Shown: positions 35,497 to 43,185, numbered from the stretch's first letter. The stretch is DNA of 64,000 nucleotides from an uncultured Lachnospiraceae bacterium (GCA_934343915.1 CAKRIL010000012.1:10149-74148); one strand, 5' to 3'. Notes: generated by a model from the sequence alone, not told the origin. A program made the numbers and translations.

Positions 35497-37212
35497 ATGG
35501 TCATACTAAATTTATTAGGAAAAATTGAAAAAACATATATTTCAAACAAATTAGGTCTATATATTTCAAATCTCCCTGATGGCGGTGAAACAAATTTTAA
35601 TAATTGGCAAGAAGGGATAAAAGAAACTTTGCAAATAGCCTTCAAAACAGAAAAAATGTATGAAAGCCAATTTATAGGTAAGTTTGGAAGTGGTCCTGAT
35701 AATAAATTTGAAACAAGAGTTTATGAAAGAGCGAAAAATATTTTTAATCAATATGAAGAATCAAATGAAATAATTATAGATAAATATATTGATTATTTGT
35801 CAAAAAATATGATATGCATAGATATTGATTATCAAAACTGTGAAATTCCTTATGAAGAGAATACATATTCTTGCTTTGATTGGGGTTCTTGTGAAGATGA
35901 GCCAGTAGAAAAGATTCTTGAATTTTTGGGATTTGCTGCTCAAGGAATAGAGAATAAAATTGTAACAATCCCACATTGTATATATTCAACAAGTCAGAGA
36001 AGAGACAGAGAATATAGGTTTCTTTTTTCAGGTACAACTGATATAAATGAACCAATTGCTGAATTAAAGAAATGGGGAAAGCAGTTGGATGAGTATTTGG
36101 TATCTGAGAAGGAGTTTTATCAATTAGACTATTTATGTAATGCATTGTTTGATATGGAATCAGGTGGGAAAAATACTTATCATTACATGAAATTATATTC
36201 GTTATGTGCATTGTTTTTGGAAAAAGAAAAGGAATCAGAATTAGACTATAAGTTACCGTATTTAATGGATTTATCAATTCTGGTTTCAGATAGAACTGGA
36301 ATGGCTGAATTGATGAGAAAAATCAGAAATAAAATAGCCCATGGAGATTTTGAAAAGTTAAATGAATTACTCGAATGCTATGCACAAAAATATATGGATG
36401 GGAAGTTTTGGTTTGACTATTCAGAATATACACGTTCATCATGGGTTCTGTTACATATCAGTTGCAGACTGGAAGAAATTTTAAAAGTATTGATTAATCT
36501 AATGCTAAAAGATAATTCTAAGGTTATTGATTTGAGAAATATGAAACAGTCTCAGTATAAAAATATTAATCAAGTATCATACGATGTATATATAAAAAGA
36601 TTATTAGAGATACAAAAGGATTGCAATCGTGAGCAATATTTAGCACAGGTAATAATTCCTATTTTGAGGATGTGTTGTTTGGATAACCTGAAAATAGTTC
36701 CGGTTTATGATGACCGGGCAACAGGAAGAAAGTCAGAAAATGAAACCAAGTGTAAAAGAAGAATGAAAACAATATGTGCTCTAACAGAAGATGACGGATA
36801 TGTTGTTCCGGATTATATTTTTGTCGAACAGAACTATTCGTATGATGATCCTAAAAGACCGCTTTTGATGGTAGAAACCAAAAATCCTATCATACTTAAT
36901 GGTGAGAAATATCGAAAATTAGAAGAATCTCTACATAAATATGAAAGTGAGTTAATGGAAGAGATAAAAGCTTGTGGATGTGTAATATATACTGATGGTA
37001 TTACATGGATGTTCTTGGAGCTTGAAGATGATAAAATAGTTGAAAGTAAGAAATATGAAACTATTTGTTTAGTCAATCTTCATGAAAAGATAAATAAGGT
37101 ATATAGGTTTTCAAAATTATTAGAAACAACAAAATGGAAAAAATTGCTTGAAAATATTTATTTATTGTTAGAGAATATGTCTAATAATATCATTGAAGCA
37201 AAAAACGATTAA
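35497..37212 (+). CDS. Uncharacterised protein with HEPN-type motif and PD-(D/E)xK-like C-terminus
   Basis: 571-residue protein that I do not recognise as a named family. Around residues 270-285 it has MRKIRNKIAHGDF, where R277-N-K-I-A-H282 fits the R-x4-H motif of HEPN ribonucleases. The C-terminal region has VVPDYIF (Asp439), then LLMVETKNP (Glu460-x-Lys462), the D-x-n-E-x-K pattern of PD-(D/E)xK nucleases, like the N-terminal domain of type I restriction HsdR. No signal peptide or membrane helix is seen. It is clearly more AT-rich than the chromosome around it. ATG at 35497 (AGGTGAG upstream) is preferred; GTG at 35488 is possible. Domain reading is by eye; a defence role is inferred. Confidence 0.65.
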   Translation: MVILNLLGKIEKTYISNKLGLYISNLPDGGETNFNNWQEGIKETLQIAFKTEKMYESQFIGKFGSGPDNKFETRVYERAKNIFNQYEESNEIIIDKYIDYLSKNMICIDIDYQNCEIPYEENTYSCFDWGSCEDEPVEKILEFLGFAAQGIENKIVTIPHCIYSTSQRRDREYRFLFSGTTDINEPIAELKKWGKQLDEYLVSEKEFYQLDYLCNALFDMESGGKNTYHYMKLYSLCALFLEKEKESELDYKLPYLMDLSILVSDRTGMAELMRKIRNKIAHGDFEKLNELLECYAQKYMDGKFWFDYSEYTRSSWVLLHISCRLEEILKVLINLMLKDNSKVIDLRNMKQSQYKNINQVSYDVYIKRLLEIQKDCNREQYLAQVIIPILRMCCLDNLKIVPVYDDRATGRKSENETKCKRRMKTICALTEDDGYVVPDYIFVEQNYSYDDPKRPLLMVETKNPIILNGEKYRKLEESLHKYESELMEEIKACGCVIYTDGITWMFLELEDDKIVESKKYETICLVNLHEKINKVYRFSKLLETTKWKKLLENIYLLLENMSNNIIEAKND

Positions 37213-37226
37213 TGTATAAGGAATTT

Positions 37227-37265
37227 GAACCATTGTAGGAAAAACTACAGTGGTTCTTTGTATTT
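37227..37265 (+). terminator. Terminator of the HEPN/nuclease-like gene
   Basis: GAACCATTGTAG (37227-37238) pairs with CTACAGTGGTTC (37245-37256) around GAAAAA, then TTTGTATTT. Confidence 0.8.
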
Positions 37266-37266
37266 A

Positions 37267-37477
37267 GGCAACCTGCGAAGCAGTTTGCCTTATCAGCGTC
37301 CCGTAGGGGCAAAGTCTGCGACCAAGAGGAGCAGTCTATGAAGCCCGCATCTTCCGCTATCGTTAAATTAGTGGTTAACCGCAGAGTAGAGGTCGCTGAT
37401 CCCCTGGGAGATGGGCATGGGGCAAAAGTGCTAAAGCACTTGCCAACGGCGGGGGTGGGAATGGTATACAAATACCA
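37267..37477. ncRNA. GC-rich stem-loop stretch, candidate structured RNA or element end
   Basis: The stretch from 37213 to 37742 has no convincing gene. This part is far richer in G and C than its neighbours and full of stems: GGCAACCTGC-GAA-GCAGTTTGCC (37268-37290), GCGACC (37318-37323) with GGTCGC (37391-37396), ATCAGCG (37292-37298) with CGCTGAT (37394-37400), GTTAA / TTAAC, GGCAAAAGTGC-TAAA-GCACTTGCC (about 37420-37444) and TGGTAT-ACAA-ATACCA (37462-37477). ATCAGCG and GCGACC compete for overlapping partners. I cannot match it to a known RNA class. It could also be the non-coding remnant of a mobile element. Confidence 0.4.
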
Positions 37478-37742
37478 CTAGCAGGTAGTGATGAGACGGA
37501 TGAGCTGGAGGCAGAAAGCATCAATAGTGAATAATCTATTTAATATATGAAAGATAAACGGATGGTGGATAGTTGTGTCTACCATCTTTTTGCATTTGCT
37601 GGAAAGTGGCTTATTTAATGATGTTTTGTATGTTTTTATAGATTTTGGGGTTATGAAGAGGTATAATGCTATCGGAGAAAATGAAACTTTGGTTGGAATA
37701 TAACTAGGCAAAAGAACATTGTAGAAGAACAGGGAAGTAACT

Positions 37743-37950
37743 ATGAATTTAAAGGAAATATCAAAAATAGAAATGCAAAATAGAACTATTGAACGTAGTA
37801 ATAAAGCATTAAAGAAATGGAAAAGTACGAATAGGAAATGTGTTTTTCCAGGATGTTCGTGTGTTGCAATTAATTCACATATAATGTCTAAAGAAGCTAA
37901 TCTTAGGTGTATAGCTGAAAATGGGAAAGTTATAAATATGAAACCATCGC
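37743..37950 (+). pseudogene. N-terminal fragment of an HNH-like zinc protein
   Basis: About 69 codons starting at an ATG with AGGGAAG upstream. CVFPGCSCVAINSHIMSKE resembles the zinc-binding start of HNH-related proteins (C-x4-C, then SH), followed by IAENGKVINMKPSL. The expected remaining several hundred residues are absent: at about 37950 the sequence switches to the minus-strand helicase fragment, and the frame then runs on as nonsense to 38051. A truncation by recombination is the simplest reading. Family identity is tentative. Confidence 0.55.
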
Positions 37951-38325
37951 TAGCTTTTTCTTTCAATGACTTCTTTTGCAGTATCATCCATCTTTCTGAC
38001 TATCCCACAGTTCAAGTAATCGTTCATCCTTGGTTCGATGGAGCTGGGTAAATTCAAATACAGCACTTTCCGGTAAAAGTGCTTTTAATACCGAGAACCA
38101 ATTTCCAAATTGAATGGCGTCAATCTGATAAGTGTCTCCAACCAATAAAAGCATTTCAAAATTTGCCTTTTGAAGAACCTCAACCATATCTTTATTGCTA
38201 ACGGTACTACACTCATCAATAACCAATAATTTATACTTCGCAAAAGCAGACCCTTGGCGTTTGAAACTTTCAATTGTTGAAAAAGTTGTATTTTCTGCAT
38301 CAATCTTTCGCATCAGGTTCTCTTT
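37949..38325 (-). pseudogene. Middle fragment of a superfamily 1 (RecD-like) helicase
   Basis: The minus strand reads LLVIDECSTVSNKDM (Walker B, motif II), then EMLLLVGDTYQIDAIQFG (motif III) and FTQLHRTKDERLLELW. Right after LLELW a frameshift occurs: the shifted frame continues sensibly as IVRKMDDTAKEVIERKS before hitting a stop at 37949. Walker A and the N-terminus are missing at the right edge, and the C-terminal third is missing at the left edge. The C-terminal third of a very similar helicase lies at 39401-40159, beginning about where this piece ends. Confidence 0.75.
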
Positions 38326-38434
38326 TCAAAGGATATCAGAGATTGGAATAATGGTGAGATACCGATTGCCGTAATCCATCCTGCGAGTGCCGGACATGGA
38401 TTAAATCTTCAAAGTGGTGGCTCAAGAAGTACCG
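38319..38434 (+). pseudogene. Fragment of an SNF2-type (phage/plasmid) helicase
   Basis: The plus strand reads DIRDWNNGEIPIAVIHPASA and then GHGLNLQSGGS, typical of helicase motifs V-VI in phage or plasmid SNF2-like DEAD/DEAH proteins. Only about 38 codons remain, joined at both ends to pieces of unrelated genes on the opposite strand. It is a clear recombination scar and not functional. Confidence 0.65.
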
Positions 38435-38706
38435 ATGCTTTTTATTTGTTCATTAGTCAACTGGGCAGTTTTTTCAGGAAGAACATCTCCATTGCATAAA
38501 TCCTTTAGTCGACCGTATATTTTAGCTCCAGCCTTAACAGAGAGCATTTGTTCTATAATCTCATGAACTAAAAAAGCATATGGGTCTTTGGATTCAATTT
38601 CATAAGTGATGGAACCAACCATTTGAATGACTTTTGAAAGACGCTTATCTTTCTTACGAAGGTGTTGAATGGCAGGGGATGTATCATCTAATACAATTGT
38701 CATCAT
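38431..38706 (-). pseudogene. N-terminal half of an AlkA-type DNA glycosylase
   Basis: About 92 codons. The sequence LRKKDKRLSKVIQMVG, then PYAFLVHEIIEQMLSVKAG and LTNEQIKSIGTS, fits the HhH-GPD DNA-3-methyladenine glycosylase II family. It stops right after IGTS, before the helix-hairpin-helix and the catalytic Asp, where the sequence joins the SNF2 fragment. It starts nine bases after the NUDIX stop codon with GAAGG upstream, so it was the last gene of a helicase-XRE-NUDIX-glycosylase operon. Confidence 0.7.
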
Positions 38707-38714
38707 AGAACCTT

Positions 38715-39170
38715 CTATTTTAGTTCTGGGGCAGGGGCATCTAAATTTCGATTGAAATATAATTCTGTTACTCCATTGCCTTCAAAGATTTCTAGCATCA
38801 TATCCAAATGCCATAAAGTTTCCTTTTTCTTTAATTCTTTAAGTGGCATCCAGAATATTTCTCCCTCTGATGAGGATTGTATATTGCCGGAATATGTGTT
38901 GGTCTTATACAGGAAAACCATATAGCGAGAACCGTCAAATTCTATCCAATCCTTAATGCCACAGAACTGAAGGTTGCTTATCGTGAGTCCTGTTTCTTCT
39001 TGGATTTCTCGTATCATTGAATCAGCTACGGATTCATTGCTTTCTACATGACCACCAGGAAAAATCAACCCTTTTGAGTTGTGTACAAGCTTTTCTTCGA
39101 CTAGTACATTTCCTTGATTATCATAGATCATACACATGTTCGTGAGTTCGACCGATGTTTTACGATTCAT
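38715..39170 (-). CDS. NUDIX hydrolase (MutT / 8-oxo-dGTP diphosphatase-like)
   Basis: 151-residue protein with a complete Nudix box G-x5-E-x7-RE-U-x-EE-x-GU: GGHVESNESVADSM followed by REIQEETGL. The family hydrolyses nucleoside diphosphates linked to another group; the resemblance is to 8-oxo-dGTP sanitising enzymes, which is an inference. ATG at 39170 follows GAGGTGG; a GTG three codons earlier is possible. It is packed 10 bases after the XRE gene and 9 bases before the glycosylase fragment. It appears intact amid broken neighbours. Confidence 0.8.
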   Translation of the reverse strand: MNRKTSVELTNMCMIYDNQGNVLVEEKLVHNSKGLIFPGGHVESNESVADSMIREIQEETGLTISNLQFCGIKDWIEFDGSRYMVFLYKTNTYSGNIQSSSEGEIFWMPLKELKKKETLWHLDMMLEIFEGNGVTELYFNRNLDAPAPELK

Positions 39171-39180
39171 TCGTTCCACC

Positions 39181-39384
39181 TCAATTCTTTATTGTTTCCA
39201 TGATGTCTTCCAACTTACAATCCATAGCCTCACAGATTTTGAGAAGAACATCAGTTGTGATATTTGCACCTTTGCCAAGTTTGGCTATGGAAGCTGCACT
39301 GATTCCAGCAGCATCCTTAAGATCATTTTTATTCATTCCTTTGTCGATTAACATTTTCCACAACTTGTTATAACTGATTCGCAT
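39181..39384 (-). CDS. Small XRE-family HTH regulator
   Basis: 67-residue protein consisting of one Cro/CI-type helix-turn-helix: RISYNKLWKMLIDKGM, NKNDLKDAAGISAASIAKLG, then LLKICEAMDCKLEDIMET. The ATG at 39384 has a perfect GGAGG seven bases upstream; an ATG 42 bases earlier lacks this and runs into the preceding gene's tail. It lies 16 bases after the stop of the helicase fragment and just before the NUDIX gene, so it belongs to the same operon and may autoregulate it. Confidence 0.85.
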   Translation of the reverse strand: MRISYNKLWKMLIDKGMNKNDLKDAAGISAASIAKLGKGANITTDVLLKICEAMDCKLEDIMETIKN

Positions 39385-39400
39385 AATCAACCTCCTTGTT

Positions 39401-40159
39401 TTATAGCCAAAAATCAAATGAATCATCTTGCTGATTATCGGTAAGGTAGTTTCTCAAAAGCTCTACGTCTTTATTGATATCACGTGGCTTGATTCTATTG
39501 ATTACCTTTTCTTCAACCTTTGGTGTCCAGTAGATTTTCAATTTTTCCCTAGCTCTTGTGATAGCAGTGTAGAAGATATTGTGTGTTACAAGTTCCTCAA
39601 CTTCATCTGTAATAACTATCTTTACAGAGTCATATTCGAGACCTTGTGCTTTGTGTATTGATACAGCATAAGCAATTTGGAATGGTACAACAGTGAATGA
39701 GGTACTTTCATCTCCATCTTCGTCGGCACTCTTTAATTTGTGTACACAAAATCTAACTAACGATTTTCCTTCGCTTTCCCAACATTCAAGTAGTTAGAGG
39801 TTAATACGCCGGAGATCACTTTCATCTACTACCTTAGGTATCTCAACATCAAACTGAATGCGTTCTTCATAAGTGTCTAGGTCTAAGATTTCAATTCCCT
39901 TTATAATTCCCTTCATATTATTGTGTATGACAGGGAAAAACCTATCCGAATCAAGGAAGAGAATCGGGTCTCCAACTTTATACTGCTGAATGTCCCATTG
40001 AACAGCAGGGTTAGGATTGCTTTCCTGTAAGAATCGGTTGATGTTGTTGATTCCGTATAAGCCGTCATAATTCAGACAAAGGATAGCTTCTCCTGGGTCA
40101 AGAGAAGAGAGTAGGGATTCATCTACTTTTAAGGAGTATATAAATAATTTTTGATTTAT
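39401..40159 (-). pseudogene. C-terminal part of a superfamily 1 helicase with an in-frame stop
   Basis: On the minus strand about 250 codons read ILCLNYDGLYGINNINRFL, then GDPILFLDSDRFFPVIHNNM, and, near the end, VSIHKAQGLEYDSVKIV and FYTAITRAREKLKIYW (UvrD/RecD motifs V and VI). A TAA at 39794-39796 interrupts the frame between RRINL and LLECWESEG. The N-terminal two thirds are absent: reading starts near 40159 without a start codon. It continues into the XRE-NUDIX-glycosylase operon and is complementary in extent to the helicase fragment at 37949-38325. Confidence 0.8.
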
Positions 40160-40316
40160 TAGCTATATTATAGTGAATTGCGTCTAACATGTCAATTTTG
40201 TTCTACAAATTGTAATATATTTAGTGGAAGATTAATTTGTCTTTAGTGGTTACTTCATAAATTCCATTTATGTTTATTTTATCATGGTCAAAAAATGGTC
40301 GGAGGTGTTATCAAGA

Positions 40317-40769
40317 GTGTCAAGAAGAGGAAATAATATAAGAAAAAGAAAAGATGGGCGTTGGGAAGGGCGCTATATTGTAAAACGTACTTTATCTGGA
40401 AAAGCAAAATATCGTTCTGTATATGGTAAATCATATGCCTGTGTTAAAGAAAAGTTATTGAGATGTGTTAATGAGACACAAAGTCAAACAGAGATATGTC
40501 GAGATTCTGTAGATGATACGACAGAAAAATGGCTTGAAGAAATAAAAGCACACAGAAAACATGCAACTTACATTAAATACAGATATATTTATATAAATCA
40601 TATCAAACAATACATCGGTAGTAAAAGGATTTGCGAAATTACACAAGATGATTGTTTGCAATTATTAATTTCAGAGTACAACAATAATTCTGATAATAAT
40701 GTAATATTATCTGATAGTACAATGAGCAGCATAAGGAATTGCTTAAAGTTTCTAAGAAACTTAGAATGA
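40317..40769 (+). pseudogene. Tyrosine recombinase (integrase) without catalytic domain
   Basis: About 150 codons matching the DNA-binding parts of Tn916/phage-type integrases. The N-terminal arm-binding segment RRGNNIRKRKDGRWEGRYI is followed by the SAM-like core-binding domain (TTEKWLEEIKAHRKHATYIK, ITQDDCLQLL). It ends at LKFLRNLE, so the catalytic domain with R-K-H-R-H-Y is absent. GTG at 40317 with GGAGG eleven bases upstream fits relatives; an ATG at 40284 has no site. It marks a dead mobile element at the right part of the island. Low GC, like its neighbours. Confidence 0.75.
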
Positions 40770-40885
40770 AGTTTAAAACGGTTGACATGCTGGTTATCCG
40801 GGTTGATGGAACCCAAGCGATAGAGGATAAGATTGTGGTGATAAAAAGTGAGGTGGGGAAATTAATCTGTTATAGAAAATTATAA
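40766..40885 (+). other. Short open frame of 39 codons, unassigned
   Basis: It starts at an ATG overlapping the integrase stop and ends just before a terminator. It reads MKFKTVDMLVIRVDGTQAIE and further charged residues without a known motif and without its own good ribosome binding site. It may be a remnant or chance frame. Confidence 0.2.
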
Positions 40886-40888
40886 AGC

Positions 40889-40930
40889 AAAAAACACCCA
40901 CACACATATAAATGTGTATGAGTGTTTTTT
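40889..40930. terminator. Bidirectional terminator
   Basis: AAAAAACAC (40889-40897) and GTGTTTTTT (40922-40930) pair, with an inner stem CACACAT / ATGTGT. It separates the integrase remnant from the convergent Abi gene. Confidence 0.8.
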
Positions 40931-41014
40931 AACCATAATCAATATGGCTGTCTCTGTATTAGTATATTACCACAGCACATAAAATATTACAAGTATAATT
41001 TTAACTAATTGATA

Positions 41015-42025
41015 TTAATAAGTATCAAATTTATTATATTGAATCTTGGCTTTAGGAAGATTTATCAATGTGTCTAAAATAGATATATCTTTTATCCCCA
41101 TTTGTCCTCTTACATTTGCAAACGCATTAGGTGATAGCACAGCATGTAGATTTAATAACATATTTTTTAGTTCTAAAATCATAGGTGTGTATTCTTCTTT
41201 TGGTAAATAATACTTGAGGTAAATTAATATGTCAAATATATTTTTGTCTTGTGCATTTCTGTATGATTGTGGAAGTTGACTAAAATATGGATCCAAAATT
41301 CTACCGCTGGAAGAATCTTTTTTTGTCTGCAACTGCCGAATGTTATACACTCGTTCATTATGAGCACAAGAGTTCCGAACTTTTCTTAGCCAATGAAGGC
41401 TGCCTATCAATAATTTAACATTAGGCTTAGCGTTTGCATCAAACATAGAGTATAGATTACAAATAGCATGAGTAACATTTGTTTTGCTGTTTTGCAGAAC
41501 GTAAATGAAGGTCGAAAAATTTATAGCTTTAATCATAATCCAAGTTGGTATTTGCTCATGATTTTCCATATAAAATTTTACATATTCAGATTGGCTTTTA
41601 CTTATTTCTGAATATGCGGATGAAATAGTATTCATTCTAGACTGAAGTGATGATTTGCTTGAGTATGCGTTCGTATCAAACCATGGTATTTTACCATTAT
41701 CATTGCATTCATCAAATTTGTAACCGGTTAAAGTGCGAACTTCTTCCTCAACCTGAGTTATGTATTTTAAAAGAAAAATTCTCAATGCCTCATCGAATTT
41801 TTTTAATTTGTAAATTTGTTCCAAACTTGTATCAGGGAGGTAAATGTGATTTCCTGAATTATCAATTCCACATATAAAAGGGGTTTTATATCCGTTGATT
41901 AAATTAAAATATCCTGAACGAACTAATGCAATTTTATTAGGAGAAGCATTGCAAGCTATTTTCTTATTGTTGCGGAGTTTTTTCATTTGCTGGTTATAGG
42001 TTAAAAAAACTTTATTGTTTGACAT
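41015..42025 (-). CDS. Abi family protein (AbiD/AbiF-like) with HEPN motif
   Basis: 336-residue protein of the Abi_2 group, known from lactococcal abortive phage infection. The N-terminus LTYNQQMKKLRNNKKIACN, then IALVRSGYFNLINGYKTPF, is typical. The C-terminal part has LRKVRNSCAHNERV, where Arg217-x4-His222 is the HEPN-type motif linked to RNA cleavage. The ATG at 42025 has GGAG upstream. It is single, AT-rich and at the right border of the accessory island. A phage-defence function is known for some family members and inferred here. A cognate antitoxin or partner is not evident. Confidence 0.88.
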   Translation of the reverse strand: MSNNKVFLTYNQQMKKLRNNKKIACNASPNKIALVRSGYFNLINGYKTPFICGIDNSGNHIYLPDTSLEQIYKLKKFDEALRIFLLKYITQVEEEVRTLTGYKFDECNDNGKIPWFDTNAYSSKSSLQSRMNTISSAYSEISKSQSEYVKFYMENHEQIPTWIMIKAINFSTFIYVLQNSKTNVTHAICNLYSMFDANAKPNVKLLIGSLHWLRKVRNSCAHNERVYNIRQLQTKKDSSSGRILDPYFSQLPQSYRNAQDKNIFDILIYLKYYLPKEEYTPMILELKNMLLNLHAVLSPNAFANVRGQMGIKDISILDTLINLPKAKIQYNKFDTY

Positions 42026-42194
42026 ATAATCTCCTTAAAGTGTTTAATAATGGTATTATATCATGTATGTTATGAAAATACCATCATTTTAGTTATTTAA
42101 GGTGGGTTGAAAATGAAAGTTGAGAAAAATCCCCATAATATCATTGCTTTTCCTTTAAAATATGATAGTATTTAAGGGAAAGGGAGGAGTATAC

Positions 42195-42737
42195 ATGAGC
42201 GAAGCACTCTACTGGCTTATGGGTATCATAGCCAAGATACACAATTATATAATGCATCTGAATGACAAGTTCGAGTACAATTTCTCGGATAAGGCACTGC
42301 ATTTTTTGGTAATAGGTGCGATTGGAATGATTATGATTTTTGTGGTGTATCCGCTTTTTAAGTGGCTGGCACAGAAGAATCATATAATGGTCATTGCGTG
42401 GATTTATGTGTTCACGCTTATACTTGTTATCACGTTTGCGGTTGAGATAGGGCAGAAGATTACCGGAACGGGTAATATGGAGTTCGATGATATCGTGTTC
42501 GGTGTAATGGGCTTCTTTGCAATGTTCGCTGCTTTTGCGGTTATAAGGGGAATATATCACGGTGTGAGGTGGCTCGTTAAGTGCCGTATTACTGCCGATG
42601 CAGCAGTGGGTGAGAGCGATAAGGAAGATAAAGAAGATACAGAATACAGAGCATACAAAGAACATACGGAAGAAAATGATGACAAGACCGTGTATGACAC
42701 AATTAAGAGGGGGACAGAGAGCTCGGACAATGTGTGA
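42195..42737 (+). CDS. VanZ-like membrane protein
   Basis: 180-residue protein with three or four membrane helices and a highly charged C-terminal tail (about residues 140-180, Asp/Glu/Lys-rich). SDKALHFLVIGAIG, then EIGQKITGTGNMEFDDIVFG, matches the DK-x-HF ... E-x2-Q ... D pattern of VanZ-like proteins, whose best known member confers low-level teicoplanin resistance; general function is unclear. AGGGAGG precedes the ATG at 42195. It is the first gene after the accessory island and is followed by palindromic element B. Confidence 0.7.
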   Translation: MSEALYWLMGIIAKIHNYIMHLNDKFEYNFSDKALHFLVIGAIGMIMIFVVYPLFKWLAQKNHIMVIAWIYVFTLILVITFAVEIGQKITGTGNMEFDDIVFGVMGFFAMFAAFAVIRGIYHGVRWLVKCRITADAAVGESDKEDKEDTEYRAYKEHTEENDDKTVYDTIKRGTESSDNV

Positions 42738-42785
42738 AATTACATAGGAGCGATGGTCAGAACATGCAGTTCAGATTTTTATATT

Positions 42786-43015
42786 GTATATCATATTATA
42801 TTTATGCATATCAGCTCAGTTGTACGAAGCAAGTTGTTCTAATGACTCTGAAAAAATTTTTTCTGCTTCCGCCACCGTTGCCAAATCAGCCATCCATGGC
42901 TGTTTGCAACTCAGCCGGCATCCATGCCGTCTGTGGCTGTATGGCAAACAGAGTCTTAAGAACAACTAAGCTTCTCCCAAAAGTCGTGATATGCATAAAT
43001 ATAACATTGATATAC
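42786..43015 (+). repeat. Palindromic intergenic element, copy B (full form)
   Basis: A 230-base element. Outer arms GTATATCA..TATTTATGCATATCA and their complement ending GATATAC pair over about 28 bases. Inside: AGCTCAGTTGTACGAAGC-AAGTTGTTCTAA on the left and TTAAGAACAACTAAGCTT-CTCCCAAAAGTCGTG on the right. A second stem AGTTGTTCTAATGACTCTG / CAGAGTCTTAAGAACAACT encloses a core with further stems (CAGCCATCCATGGCTG; GGCATCCATGCC). The right outer arm ATGCATAAATATAACAT is shared almost base for base with copy A. It lies between the VanZ-like gene and a terminator; 42738-43185 holds nothing else. Confidence 0.85.
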
Positions 43016-43109
43016 ATATTAAAGTTGTGAAAGCATGTTTTGACACCTGAATTATATAGGACTAGAAGAAAATAAAGCAGGAAAGAAAAAAACATGTAAA
43101 AGATAATGT

Positions 43110-43157
43110 AAAAATAACCTGTATATATCGCGGTGCGATATGTACAGGCTATTTTTA
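43110..43157. terminator. Bidirectional terminator
   Basis: AAAAATAACCTGTA (43110-43123) pairs with TGTACAGGCTATTTTT (43141-43156), with an inner stem TATCGC / GCGATA. It ends the VanZ-like transcript, including element B, and the convergent gene ending at 43186. Confidence 0.85.
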
Positions 43158-43185
43158 TATGGTTTCAGTTTTTAAATCGAAGCTC

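Noticed and set aside
37190..37471. Minus-strand open frame of 93 codons across the GC-rich stretch
   Set aside because: No ribosome binding site, low-complexity Ser/Thr/Cys-rich translation, and the DNA is dominated by stem-loops.
42734..43030. Open frames across palindromic elements B and C (also 21529-21771, minus) sharing residues such as LRTT and LLPKV
   Set aside because: The shared residues follow from the repeated DNA. Frames differ in strand, start and ends, copy A has no equivalent frame, and there is no ribosome binding site. They are repeat-derived, not genes.
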